A stretch of DNA of 64,000 bases, taken from Budorcas taxicolor. Taxonomy: Eukaryota > Chordata > Mammalia > Artiodactyla > Bovidae. The DNA is taken from contig NC_068910.1 in the NCBI RefSeq assembly GCF_023091745.1, positions 136,851,170-136,915,169 on the forward strand, in the 5' to 3' direction. Shown one piece after another: positions 23,903-35,681 of this stretch (position 1 is the stretch's first letter; every line of letters begins with the position of its first letter). The notes below the pieces were generated by a model. The model saw only the letters and a program-made list of their open reading frames with translations. It ran no database searches and was not told the DNA's origin. The translations under genes and the position numbers were made by a program.

Positions 23903-24678
23903 TGTTGAGTCACTAAGTCGAGTCTGACTCTTTGTGACCCCATGGACTACAGCAAGCCAGGCATCCCTGTCCTTCAGCTTCTCTTGGAGTTTGCTCAAAT
24001 TTATGTCCATTGAGTCAGTGATGCTATCTAACCATCTCATCCTCTGCCATTCCCCTTCTCCTTTTGCCTTAAATCTTTTCCAGCATCAGGGTCTTTTCCA
24101 CTGAGTTGGCTCTTCACATCAGGTGGCCAAGGTATTGGAGCATCCTCTTCAGCATTGGTCCTTCCAATGAATATTTAGGGTTTATTTCCTTTAGGATTGA
24201 CTGGTCTGATCTCCTTGCAGTCCAAGGAACTCTAAAGAGTCTGCTTCAGCACTATAGTTTAAAAGCATCAATTCTTCGGTGCTCAGCCTTCTTTATGGTC
24301 CTGCTCTCACATCCATACATGACTACTGGAAAAGCCAGAGCTTTGACTATATGGATCTTTGTTGGCAAAGTGATGTCTTTGCTTTTTAATAAGCTGTATA
24401 TATTTGTCAGAGCTTTTCTTCCAAGGAGCAAGCATCTTTTAATTTCATGGCAGCAGTCACCATCAGCAATGAATTTGGAACCCAAGAAAATAAAATCTGT
24501 CACCGCTTCCACTTTTTCCCCTCTATTTGCCATGAAGTGATGGGACAGATACCTTGATCTTAGTTTTTTGAATGTTGAATTTTAAGTCAGCTTTTTCACT
24601 TTCCTCCTCTACCCTCATCAGGAGGCTCTTTAGTTCCTCTTCACTTTCTGCCATTAGAGTGTTATCGTCTGCATATAG
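23903..24678 (-). mobile_element. BovB LINE, older 3' copy inside L1, 11-bp target-site duplication
   Basis: A 776-bp 5'-truncated reverse copy. The perfect 11-mer gaaggaatagt flanks it (23892-23902 and 24679-24689). It encodes broken reverse-transcriptase C-terminal sequence. The open part at 24252-24533 contains FIFLGSKFIADGDCCHEIKR and the VVMYGCESRTIKKAEHRR motif region. The YADD motif is still spelled near the truncated 5' end but is out of continuous frame. Confidence 0.95.
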
Positions 24679-24800
24679 GAAGGAATAGTAGCTGGATCTT
24701 ATAGTAGTTCCATGCTTGGTTGCTCAAGAAATTGCTAAGCTTTTCCAGAGTGGCAGTACCATTTTACACGCCCACCAGAAATATGTGAATATTTGCTGAG

Positions 24801-26559
24801 TCTCTCTTAATCTATAGATCTTTCCTTCTGCCTCTATTTTCTACTCTACCAACTGGGGATTAAAAACTTCTCCTCTGATTGAGCATAAGTCTTGGCATGC
24901 TTCAGTTGGTACATGTGAAGCTGCTTTATAAGCTCTCCATAACTGGGACTTTTGCTGCTTCTCTTTTGTGGGGTTTCTGAAATGGCATCACAGTATTTTA
25001 GGGAAGTAGGGTAGATGCTTCCTGACTGTCTGCCCTTATGTTTCCCAGCCTGGCTGGATTCTGCCGGGCAGGTAGGTCATCAGGGTAGCTGCATGTCATA
25101 CATGTTTAGTACAGCTTGGGTGTACTAAAGGAAATGGGGACCGAGAATGAGATACTCAGGTTGCCCGAGCAACCCACGAGACTGTAGTCCCCGCCCACCA
25201 CCACCCCTGCTAGAGTCAGACCTCTCGTCACCTCCCATCTTCCTTGATCTGGCCAGCAGCTCTGACCGGAACATAGAGATGCCAGCGTGTAACATGAGTG
25301 TGTGCACGTGCATCTGTTCTTTTAGCCACACATCCACACCAGATTTGCTTAAGATGATGACAGTTTCTAGAACACCATGCGCAGCAAATTCCAGGTCCCA
25401 TTAGAAACAAAAATGTTGGGCTTTTTTCAAAGTGCTTTCTTTGTCTCCTCCCTTGTGTCTGCCACGACTGTCATTTCCTGTGTCGTAATCCTCCCCCATC
25501 ACTTGCTGAGCTGTTGACCGATGTCCCTGACGTTAGTGGCAGCCTTTGTTCCAGGGGCTGACCTGACTAAATGTCCCCAGGTTCCTGGGTGACCTCAGAC
25601 AAGAACCACAGCAGCTAGCTTCCTAGCCTCCAGCTCCTTCAGCATCAAGAGTGACAGTCCCAGCGCATCACAGTGGGGGGGCTGTGAAGAATCAGAAATA
25701 GATTTACGGAAAAACACTGCACGAAAGCATCGTGTTGGAGAGACACTAACAGCAGAGAGGATGGTTTTTTCAGGCTGTTTGCACCTTACTTTGAATGGCT
25801 AACGATTGTTAGATCTCTCCTCTCTGTGTTCTAGAAGATGAAATTTCAGTGTTGTTAAGATTCGCTTCTCCTGCGGGTTTTCTCTGGCGTCAGCACGCTG
25901 CCCTTTTGCATTGCTGTCTGCCCCAGGCCTTGGGTTGGGGTTGTGTCTGCTGCTCTCTCAAAGGCTATGTGGACCCAGAAGGGTTTTCAGTGAGGTGCAG
26001 GGGTGGGTGCAAGTCATTAAGTTAGCAAACAATGGTGTGAAGTTCTGGGAGTGGGGGGACCCTGGCGTAGGTGTTCACATCCAAGCAGCGCAGAGGTGTG
26101 AGCAGGAATGCAGCCAGAGGTTTCCTTGGGGCTGCTCTGCACAGAACCTCCTTGTTCCCTGATTATTGTCCCTGACACACCGGCCCTTTTGGGGAGCAGG
26201 GGCTCTAGGAGCCAGCTCTTGCCTTGTTGATACTGCCCTTCTTTGGGCCACGTGACTATACAGTGGCCTTTCTGGGGTGATCGCTGTCTGAGCAGCAAGC
26301 TTGGGGACCCTGAGGGCCAGGGGGCACATGGTTTATCACAGTTCCTTCACTTGTGTCTTACTTTCTGTAACACTTTTTATCAACACTCGCCGTGGCCTCG
26401 GTGGCCTGGGTGACGTGCTCAGATGTAGTCTTCATGTCTGTTGGCCCCACAGAGCTTCCAGGCTAGTTCAGAGGACACTCCATTCCCGATCACCCCTCCC
26501 AGTCGCCCTCCCCGTGCTGTGTTCTTGCTGCCATCTCCTTGGGTCAGATCCTTGTTGTA
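24801..26559 (+). other. Unique intron sequence
   Basis: Mixed-composition intron. I recognise no transposon with confidence and no coding exon. Confidence 0.5.
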
Positions 26560-26870
26560 AAGTGCTGTAGTAATGATAGATGTCATGATTTAGAGAAGTC
26601 TCGCCTTGTGCCAGGCATGTGCTGAGTGCCTTACTATAATGTATTATCCCCCATTAGCCCTGAGAAAGGCATAATTCCCTACTTTACAGGTGATGCCTTA
26701 CTATAATGTATTATCCCCCATTAGCCCCGAGAAAGACATAATTCCCTACTTTACAGGTGAGAAATCTGGGCCCAGGAGGATCAGGTGAATTGCCCCAAGA
26801 CACAGCTCTGATGGGAGAGCTGGACAGAACATGAATTGCCTGACTCCAGGGCCTGCTCTTTACCAGTAAA
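26560..26870 (-). mobile_element. MIR SINE carrying an internal tandem duplication
   Basis: Antisense MIR text (ccaggcatgtgctgagtgcc, actttacaggtgagaaatct, cacagctctgatgggagagc) in which a 67-bp segment is present twice. Confidence 0.7.
26627..26760 (+). repeat. 67-bp tandem duplication (two copies)
   Basis: Copy 1 is 26627-26693 and copy 2 is 26694-26760, both starting tgccttactataatgtatta and ending actttacaggtga. I count two mismatches, indicating a fairly recent event. Confidence 0.96.
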
Positions 26871-26989
26871 AGGGATGATCTGTAAACCTGGCAGGACTTA
26901 GCTGAATGTTGCCGTGGCCACCTTCTTTCTCACAAATAACTTTCAAGGACAAAGAACAGTGCACAGCTCAAAAGAACCAGGCACAAAAA

Positions 26990-27250
26990 AGCAGGGTACA
27001 GTGAGTGAGAACTGACAAAGAGACAGCAGAATTAGAGCCTTTAGGAGTTCAGATCATAAAAAAATGTATGTTAACTATGTTTGAAGAAACAGAAGACAAG
27101 CCTGAGAATATGCAGGGAGCTATTAAAAAAATACACTGATATATTTGAAAAACAACCAAACAGAACTTTTAAAAATAAGGAGTACAGTAATCAAAGCAAA
27201 AAGTTCTGGATGGGCAATTAGAAATATCTTAAAAATGTAGATTTTTAAAG
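26990..27250 (+). mobile_element. L1-like LINE fragment (tentative)
   Basis: Text such as agaaacagaagacaagcctg, aaacagaacttttaaaaata and gttctggatgggcaatta resembles sense L1 near ORF1. It is decayed. Confidence 0.45.
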
Positions 27251-27279
27251 GTAACCAGTGAACAGGTTCCTTCTTCCTT

Positions 27280-28915
27280 CTTTACCCCAATTCTACTCCC
27301 CTCCTCGAGTGTGAGCTTTGTAAATAGATTGGTATGTTTCATTTTAAGCTTTTTTCTGTGCATTTATGAACATACACATCAATACACAACAAAAGGTTTT
27401 TATATAAATGAGATTTACTTTTTTCCTCCATTTGATAACATGATATACCTTTAGATATGGATACATAGAGATTTACCACATTGATGGAACTCATTTAAAA
27501 TTTTTGTCTTATTTTCAACCACCTCCACGTGGTAGAAAATTCAGAATACACAAAAGGGTATACAAAGATATATGTATATAAGTCTTTTTACTCTCCTCCC
27601 TGCCATCAAGTTCTCAACTCCCTGGAAAGGTTCTGCACATTATTTATTTATTTATTTTTACTGAATATGTCTTGTTGATATCTTCAAATCAGTATATTTA
27701 GGGCTTTTTATAGTTTTTTATATAGCTTTTATAGCGTTCTTTTTATAGTTACAGAGTATTTTTATTAAAAACATTTCTGTTGAAGTATAGTTGATAGGAA
27801 CGGAAGGAAGGAACGTCGCTCAGTCGTCTCTGACTCTTGGCGACCCCTTGGACTGTAGCCTACCAGGCTCCTCTGTTCATGGGATTCTCCAGGCAATAAT
27901 ACTGGAGTGGGTTGCCATTTCCTTCTCCAGAGGATCTTCCCGACCCAGGGATCAAACCCGGGTCTCCCACATTGTAGACAGACGCTTTACCGTCTGAGCC
28001 ACCAGGGAAGCCTATAATTGATGTACAATGTGTTAATTTCTGCTATACAGCAAAGAGATTGTTATATATAGACACACATACTCACACATTCTTTTCCATA
28101 TTTTTTCCATTATGGTTTAATCACAGGATATTGAATCTAATTCCCAATCTATATATAATAGTTTGCATCTGCTACCTCCACCCTACAGAGTACTTTATTG
28201 TATGGAATTTAATTCACTTAACTAGTCCTTATTGATGGACCTTTAGATTATTTCCAAATCTTATTATTAAAAACAATTCTGCAGTTACTACCTTGTTCAC
28301 CAGTAATTTTATACATATGTGGAATTTTGTTGGATGAATCCTTGAAAGTGAAATTGTTGAGTCAAAGGTGTATGCATTTAACATTTTTGTGGATGTTGCC
28401 AAATTGCCCTCCATTATGTTTATATTAGTTTCTAAATCCACAGCATTAATGAGATTGTTTACCCATTCTCAGCTCAGAATGTAAGCAAAATGTTTGAAAT
28501 TTGCCAATTTATAAGTGGAAAGTTATATCTAATAGAACATTAGTTTTACTCAGAGTGAAATAGGATTTCCTTTAATATGGTAAGAACTACTGAATTTCCT
28601 TTTCTTTGAACTATTTATATTCTTAACCTGTTTTTCTGTTGAGTTGTTGATTTTTTCTTACTGATTTCAAGCAGCTCTCTACTTATTAAGGAAATTAGGG
28701 TATTTTTGCCCCTAATATACATTGAAAATATTTTTTTAATAGTTCATTATCTTTAGACTAATTTTTTCCTCCCATGAAGTCTAAAAATAATTGTGGCCAA
28801 CTATGTAAGTCCTTTGTGACTTTTAGATTTTGTATCATACCTAGTAAATCTTCTTACTCCAAGATTATAAAAAAACATTATTTCATGATTTTTGATGAAG
28901 CAATTTGTATATTGT
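27280..28915 (-). mobile_element. Eroded L1 LINE block (probably more than one L1)
   Basis: Antisense L1 3' UTR landmarks: gttgaagtatagttgat, then tacaatgtgttaatttctgc, ggatattgaatctaattccc, gaaattgttgagtcaaaggt, gttgccaaattgccctccat and cctagtaaatcttcttactc. A Bov-tA interrupts it near 27.8 kb and a BovB abuts its downstream end. Confidence 0.7.
27796..28012 (-). mobile_element. Bov-tA SINE inside L1
   Basis: A reverse, near full-length copy. The flanks tatagttgat (about 27786-27795) and tataattgat (28013-28022) represent the duplicated target with one change. A ggaagg-rich tail is present. Confidence 0.95.
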
Positions 28916-28924
28916 GGTGTGTTA

Positions 28925-29352
28925 ATAGAGGATGAGATGGTTGGCTGGCATCCTGGGTGTTCATTGGAAGGACTGCTGTTGAAGCTGAAACTCCAATACT
29001 TTGGCCACTTGATACAAAGAGCTGACTTATTGGAAAAGACCCTGATGCTGGGAAATATTGAAGATGGGAGGAGAAGGGGATGACAGAGGATGAGATGGTT
29101 AAATGGCATCACCAACTCAATGGACATGGGTTTGGGTGGACTCTGGGAGTTGGTGATGGACAGGGAGGCCTGGCATGCTGCGGTTCATGGGGTCGCAAAG
29201 AGTCAGACATGACTGAGCAACTGAACTGAACCGACTCAATGGACATGAGTTTGGGTGGACTTTGGGAGTTGGTGATGGACAGGGAGGCCTGGAGTGCTGC
29301 AGTTCATGGGGTTGCAAAGAGTCAGACACAACTGAGTGACTGAACTGAACTG
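28925..29352 (+). mobile_element. BovB LINE 3' fragment with internally duplicated 3' end
   Basis: A sense copy covering the C-terminal reverse-transcriptase region and 3' end. Its last 119 bp occur twice in tandem (29115-29233 and 29234-29352). In addition, the first bases (gaggatgagatggttggctg) repeat a segment found downstream at 29086, so the 5' end is rearranged. Confidence 0.92.
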
Positions 29353-30737
29353 GATAGAGAAATGAATGATTATTATCAATAAGAATTGTTCTGGCCTACT
29401 TTTTTCTCTGAATTCATCTAAAGGAACTTTTCTTTCGAGGTGACTCAAGTGAGTGACTCTGAATACAGAAGTTTGGAAGTGATAGTCTGAGGATATCCTT
29501 TTAGCTTGGTCTTGTGGACAGATCGACAGTGTTCGCTTCATTTTTGGGGGCTGCTGGCAGCCTGGACATGACAGCCTATACATATAGGGGTATGTATATA
29601 GAAATTTAAGGAGGACAGACAGGATGGTGGTAGTGGAACCATGTGCCTAAGGCTTCCTCGTCCCAGAACAGGGCTCAGATGGGCACTACCAGCATTCACT
29701 TCTGAGATTCTTTTTCTTTTGATTGACAGCTTACATTTGAAGACTTTTTAATGTATTCTATCAGGTTACTGCCAATTTTTTTGGCCAGGGACCTAGTTGG
29801 TCTCCTTAAGGCCACATTGCAGTCTCTGTCATATTCCATTGTGTGTTGCTTGTAGGATTAGTTCTAAACACTTATGTTTATTTCTTTTGTTTTCACATTG
29901 TTATGTTCTCTCTTCAGCCCTTTGTGCTGACAGCTGGAACAAAGTGAGATTCTACCCTCCAGACACTTGTTCCAAGTGTGAAATCGGCCTCATCTAATTC
30001 CCTTGTAGTCCTGGCTCTTAGTGCCCAGCTACCTGTGAGGATAGAGGAGAGGAGCAAAGAGGTGCTACATCCCAAGCTCAGAGTTAGACAGAATACCAAG
30101 GCTTTAGGTCTCTCTGGGCCTCAGGTTATGATGCCTTTATCCCTTGGCCAGTCAGGTTCTGTGAGCTTTAGATGGTCCCTGGGACATGTATGGGACCGGC
30201 CAGGACAGGTGTTCCACTTGGGATAGCCCAAGGTGTGACAAGCCAGTGGAGTGAACCCAAGCCAGAGTCCTTGTGAAAGGGAAGCTTGAGACTCCAGTAC
30301 AGTTTCTGAGTCCAGAAGGGCAGGAATGAGGTCATCAGTGAGGAATGGCACCAAGACAAGACTTGAGATGAAGTGATCCGAAAATGGGAAGGAGGATATA
30401 GGATAGTCAGTGCTCACTTTTGTTGGCACATGGTTTGAGAGAGAGTTAAGAGTTGGTTTAAAGGCAGAGGGTTGAGGTGGATTTGTAGAGACAGGTAACT
30501 TTATGGAATGTCCCAGAAGCAGCTGGGTAAAGGTATGTGCTGGGCCTTCCAGGGTACCCAGAGCACTTGTCTTTGCAGGCATGGAGCATCCTTCCCAACA
30601 GTCCTCACCTCTTCCAGCCAATGATTTGAAAGGCTGTAGGCTTGATACCTTCTTTGTAGAGAAACCTAGAAGTCAGGTGACCTTTTATAAGATGATGGAA
30701 GCAATGCTTGTGATCAGCCAGGCTAGCTCTTAACAAG
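29353..30737 (+). other. Unique intron sequence
   Basis: No confident repeat or gene. A 166-codon minus-strand open frame at 30121-30621 shows no recognisable domain. Confidence 0.5.
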
Positions 30738-30910
30738 AGGGTGGATCAGAATCACCCGGGAGTGTTTACAAAATACTTAGCCTGGGTTCTAGCACTTAGA
30801 GACTTTTTTTTTTTAAATTGAGGTGAATTTTATATGCAGTGAAAATAGAAATTTTTGACTCAGTAGGTCTGGGGTTGGATCCAGACAGGATTATTTCCAG
30901 AAAGTACTCT
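30738..30910 (+). mobile_element. hAT-type MITE (MER5-like) split by an A/T-rich insertion
   Basis: MER5-like text: ggatcagaatcacccgggag, tagcctgggttctagcactt, then gactcagtaggtctggggtt. Between them is a poly-T-led segment at about 30804-30856 resembling a short antisense L1 tail. Confidence 0.6.
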
Positions 30911-31434
30911 GGTAAGTCTAAGGTCCATCTCCAATTGAGAGCATGTGTTCACTTCGTCCCTAAATATTACTGATGGGGAGACTGAGGCCCAGAGAGGCAG
31001 CTGGTGGTAGAGCACGAGAGCACATTAGACCCTGGGGCTCATACTGGACCAGGCGCGGGGGCCCAGATTTCCTGCTTGTGGTCCAGGGTGCCTGAATCGA
31101 GTGACTGATGCAGTCAGAACAGGCAAGGCTGCTTGACACCCCCCTCCCCAGCCCAGTCTAAACAGGTGTTTCCAGGTTTCCTGCATGCACAGTGTAGTCC
31201 CAGAGCTGCCCTGTAGAGTCCAGGAGGGGCGTTCACACGAGTCAGTTGATGGTAGCTCAGTGAGCACTGGTCAACAAAGCTCTCGCCTGGGGAGAGCCAA
31301 GTTGTAAGGATGAAAGGCAAGTTCTGTGTCCTAGTGCAGGTCTCTTGGTAAGCACTAGGAAAGCATTTCCCAGGCTTGATGCCAGAAGACTTATGGAATC
31401 CCATTACCACTATTTCCATTGCCTCTGCCAGTGA

Positions 31435-31600
31435 CCCGGGCTGTGTACTTTGATGAGTTATCTCACGTGATCCACCCTTGGGAATGGGTAGTCATGTATC
31501 CCATTCTTATGGCTAGAAAAGCAGTTAAGCACCATACAATGGCCAAAGTTACCCAGCTGGCTGGGCTGGAGCTGGAGTTCAAGCCCAGGCAGAATGACTT
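31435..31600 (-). mobile_element. MIR SINE fragment
   Basis: Antisense MIR text: tgagttatctcacgtgatcc, tacccagctggctgggctgg and gttcaagcccaggcagaatg. Confidence 0.65.
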
Positions 31601-31885
31601 CAGCCCTGGGCTCCTACCCAGATTCCTCCCAAGCCTTCTAGAGCATTGGTTCTGAAGGAAATCTTGTAGAGCAGCCTTCCCTAAACTGCATTTTCCAGGG
31701 AAGACCCTCCTAGGAAATGTGAAAAGCAGTGATGTAAAGATATGTTGAAATAGAGCATCCTGTCCCTCCCTGGAGACTAATAACGTGCTTCTTCCTACTG
31801 GAGACTTGGAGAACAACAGGCAAATACCCTTAACTTTGCTTAAATGGCAGTTCCCAAACTGACCCACCCATGGGTACACTTCTTA

Positions 31886-32087
31886 CTCTCCTGGTGGCTC
31901 AGATGGTAAAGAATCTGCCTATGATGCAGGGAGCCTGGGTTTGATTCCTGGGTCAGGAAGATCCCCTGGAGAAGGGAATGGCAACCCACTCCAATACTAT
32001 TGCCTGGAAAATCCCATGGTTAGAGAAGCCTGGCAGGCTACAGTCCACGGGGTCACAAAGAGTTGGACACAACTGAGTGATTAACAC
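31886..32087 (+). mobile_element. Bov-tA SINE
   Basis: A sense, near full-length copy from ctctcctggtggctcagatg to ttggacacaactgagtgatt. Confidence 0.95.
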
Positions 32088-33024
32088 ATATGTAATACTT
32101 GGCACTTGATTCTAAATGGCTTTCAGGATATTATTCCTGAAAAAACTCCTAAAGGAATTTGGGAAACACTTTCTTGGTCAATAAGTCAAATTCTCTCCTT
32201 TTCAGTGAACACAGAAGGGCAAGGACTTATCTAATATCCAACACAAGTGTGTCACTGGGCTGGGGATATCTGCAGCATAAGCTTTGCCAGGATGGCCATC
32301 TTCAGGGGACACCTTGAGTCCTGATGGGAGACAGGTAGGTGATAACCCCTAGAGAGGCCCTCTAGCTCGGACGTTTATAAAGGTGGCAGTAAGATCCGTT
32401 GGAAATGATGAGTTCTATCTATAGAACACAGAGCCAGAGAGGTTAGATTTTGAGGGGCTTTCGATACAGTCCCACTTCCTCTCTCTCAAGGTGGTGATGG
32501 GACCCCTGAGCCGGTGGCTGAGGGGACAGACTACGGTGGTTTGATCTGGATTCCTCCTCTAGTCCTACGATGGGGCCTTTTCCATGCACCCTGCTTGTTC
32601 CTGTCCCACACCAACGCCCAGGCTCAGGGATAGCATCCACACATCCCAGCTTTTTTTTCCACATTGCAGATTAATTTCAGCCTCTGGTAATGCTGTTGAC
32701 CAAAATTTATTCCTAAGCAGCCAACCTCTATTAGTTGATATTTATAGAGATTTGTTTTTTTCCAGTGTGCTTGGCAAAATGCCTACCAATATTTATTCAT
32801 TAACTTGAGAATTGGTTTTTGTGTTCCCATCTGCAGCTTTTATCTGAATTTTCTGTAGTGATCAATGTTCTCAGTGGGGAGTGGTGCGGGTATTTTTGCT
32901 CTCTTGACAGGAGAATCACTTCCTGAATTGGCTATCGAGAATTGTGGGTGCCCTGACCTTGCAAACACCATGAAGCTTTTCTCTGACCACTGGGATATTC
33001 ATATTAAAGGTTTTGTTATGTTAC
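32088..33024 (+). other. Unique intron sequence
   Basis: Nothing recognisable beyond intronic sequence. Confidence 0.5.
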
Positions 33025-33325
33025 ATAATGGTTGAGAGCTCTGAAACAGCACTCCCTGAGTTGAACGCAGCTCTCCCACTTTGTGATGAAAACAATAGTA
33101 TCTGCAGGACTTCCTTGGTGGTCCAGAGGTTAAGATTCTGTACTTCCATTGCAGGCAGCATGGGTTTGATCCCTGGTCAGGGAACTAAGATCCTGCACGC
33201 CCTGTGGCATGGCCAAAAAAAGAGAAAATAATAGTATCTGCTTGTGAAGATGATTGTGTTATTAGTATACATATCCTGCTTGGATGATAGCGGGCACACA
33301 AAAAGTGTTAGATGGGTGCTTGCTG
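33025..33325 (+). mobile_element. MIR SINE split by a CHR SINE
   Basis: Sense MIR text flanks the CHR element: gttgagagctctgaaacagc and gcagctctcccactttgtga before, and gaagatgattgtgttattag with gcgggcacacaaaaagtgtt after. Confidence 0.65.
33106..33226 (+). mobile_element. CHR-type SINE with 15-bp target-site duplication
   Basis: Starts aggacttccttggtggtcca, contains the tRNA-like B-box region gggtttgatccctggtcagg and ends in an A-rich tail. Flanking copies aacaatagtatctgc (33091-33105) and aataatagtatctgc (33227-33241) differ at one base. Confidence 0.93.
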
Positions 33326-34812
33326 CTCCTGCTCTTCTTAGTGTGGCTTCATTCGGTTGGAGCATCCCTAGAGCCCAGCTCTCCTGACACCCAGGCCCTG
33401 GACTCTCTGTACTCGATAACCTTTATTTACTGTGGAGTCATCGTGGCCTAGAACTCCTTCCGGCACTTGGCCTTCCCAGGATGAAATGCCTGGGCAGCTT
33501 GTTCCTGATTGGCTCTTTTCTAAAACTCCAGGGGAATGAGAGAAGTTCCTCATTGAAAGTCTCTTCTCTGGGAGCCTATTTCCTACTTAGAGTTACTCAT
33601 TGTCTGTATGACTCACCTGTGCCAATTATGACCCCTTTAGTTTGCATTCTTCCGCTTGGGAAGCATACATCTGGGACGTTTTCCCAGGAAACGGAACTTA
33701 GTTTTTATCATCCAAGTCAGACAGAATTGGGTGAATCTGACATACACTGTATATTTTCAAGCCCCACGTGAGCGGTTATTGGATTACCTGCCATAGTGAA
33801 TTAGTCTCACTTTGACTAGTCTGATCTTGTGCATAAGGCAGAGCCAAGGATGAAGCCTGTGATGAGCTGATGAGTGCAGGAGCCAGGTGCAGCCCAGCTT
33901 GGCTTGTCTCTCCAATTTGAAGGTGACGGTTGGGTGGGGCCAATGTAAGCTCTCTCCAGTTTCGAGCCTGCAGGTCCTTGGGGCGAAGGCTCTGGGTTTG
34001 CTTTTCTATAAGCTCTCTGTCTGGGTTAGGGAAGTGTGTGGGCCGAAGGAGCAGAGCATTTGTAGAGACGAAGAATGATCGCTTGTGTCACGTGCTGATG
34101 ATTGGTTAGTATGATGAGGGCTGGATTTAGCAACATGAAGGTTATTTGTGACCTTGACAAGCAGCCTCGCTGGGGCCGTGATCAGTGTGAGCCTGAGTGG
34201 AATGGATATTTAATCATTTCCCTTTTTATAGGACATTTAATGTGTTTAGACTGTTTCAGTTTTTGCCATTTTAGATGATGATCCTTGTGAACATCTTCAG
34301 GTGTATGTTTTTTCTTTTTACATATTATTTCATAAATATAATCATCATAATAAGATTACTGAACCAAAGCATTAAAACATTTTAATATTATGCCACTAAT
34401 ATCTGACCCTCAGTCTGTTTTTTCCTAAAACAATCTGTAATAGCATTCTGTTTTTGCTGTAAGTAAATATCTCAGATAGAAATAGACACTGGCTGCTATG
34501 GTTTTAAGCTAAAAGCTAATTGAACCATGAAAACTCATTGCCAGTTCAGTAGCAAGAAGTGCAGAAAATAATTGCCTCAATACATAATTGATTTTTTTCA
34601 ACCCAGGGTAGTTATGCTGTGGGATAATTGACTAATACTGACTTTTTGAAAAGACACAACAGTAGCAAAGCAAAGGATTCTCCTTCAGCTAGTTGCTCTG
34701 CCTGTTTTGAAACCTACTTCTTGTACAAAAATTTCCATGAAGTGATAATTAATGACTTAAAATTATAGCTTAGTCTCATCTCGTTCAAATATTCCTCATT
34801 ACGTTGGTATTT
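33326..34812 (+). other. Intron sequence, partly eroded L1-like
   Basis: 33326-34205 is unique. About 34206-34400 is AT-rich and vaguely L1-like (gatgatgatccttgtgaaca). The remainder is unrecognised. No gene. Confidence 0.45.
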
Positions 34813-35010
34813 GGGGCTTCCCACGTGGCTCACTGCTAAAAAATCCACCTGCCAATGCAGGAGACGCAGGTTAGATCCCTGGGTCAGGAAGGTCCCCTGG
34901 AGCAGGAATGGCAACCCACTCCAGTATTCTTGCCTGGAAAATTCCATGGACAGAGGAGATTGGTGAACTACAGTCCATGGGGTCACAAAGAGTAGGACAC
35001 CACTGAGCAT
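34813..35010 (+). mobile_element. Bov-tA SINE
   Basis: A sense copy with a variant head (ggcttcccacgtggctcact) typical of the Bov-tA3-like subtype. The flanks ttggtattt at 34804-34812 and again near 35024 suggest the target duplication. Confidence 0.93.
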
Positions 35011-35480
35011 GCATGCACACTCTTTGGTATTTTACATCCTGCAAAGCATTTTATAATACGATAATCTCTCTTCCCTGTTGGCTGTGACTCCTAAATATTG
35101 TTTTACATAATCTGGGCCGCAACTCTTAATATAGCAGTGAAATTATGACAAAATTCCAAGCAAGGTATTTATTCAGATTTCAAAAGAGAAAGCAGGGGCT
35201 TCATCCATCCTTCATGTTTGCGTCAAGGGTCTGACTCATCTGTGTGGTCTCTCCCTGTGTGTGTTTTTTTCACCTGAGATGTAAGATTTATTGTTGAAAT
35301 ATTAAAGAAACTGTTCTCAGCCCTCTGGGAGCACAGCTGTTGCCCCAGGGGGATTATTTGTATATGTCAGGGTAATGCTGGAAGAGATGCAGAGGAAGCT
35401 GGGGCCCCTGTGTGCTGCGGGGGATGGGGCAAGGTCTGCCTCCTCCTGTAGGGTTGCTAGGCCAGTGTTCAGTATCTAGA

Positions 35481-35681
35481 GCTGTGCTGTCTGAATCAGT
35501 AGCCACTGGCCACAGGTGGCTATTGAAATTTAGATTAATTAAAAGTAGATGAGGCTAAAAATTCAATTCTGGTCACACTAGTCATATTTGAAATGTGCTC
35601 AGTAGCCAATGTGATTAGCTGCTGCATTGAACAGCGAGGATAGGGAACATTTCCATCCCTGGAGAAATTTCTATTAGACAG
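35481..35681 (+). mobile_element. hAT-Charlie-type MITE
   Basis: Short inverted ends (gctgtctgaatc and the complement of attagacag) enclose agtagccactggccacaggt, ggctattgaaatttagatta and aaatgtgctcagtagcc. This is a common ancient mammalian hAT MITE. The exact subfamily is uncertain. Confidence 0.65.

Larger units (their letters stand above)
23100..24800 (-). mobile_element. Old L1 LINE interrupted by Bov-tA and BovB
   Basis: Antisense L1 text continues across both younger insertions: cataaagtatgtaacctttt, tgccaagtattctgtggtat, then taaagctgctatgacacttt, then ccagagtggcagtaccattt. The L1 is therefore the oldest layer here. Confidence 0.75.

Noticed and set aside
26627..26760. Direct repeats that might suggest a CRISPR or satellite array
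   Set aside because: Only two adjacent copies with no spacers, in a eukaryotic intron.
30121..30621. A 166-codon minus-strand frame
   Set aside because: No domain, and composition like its surroundings.
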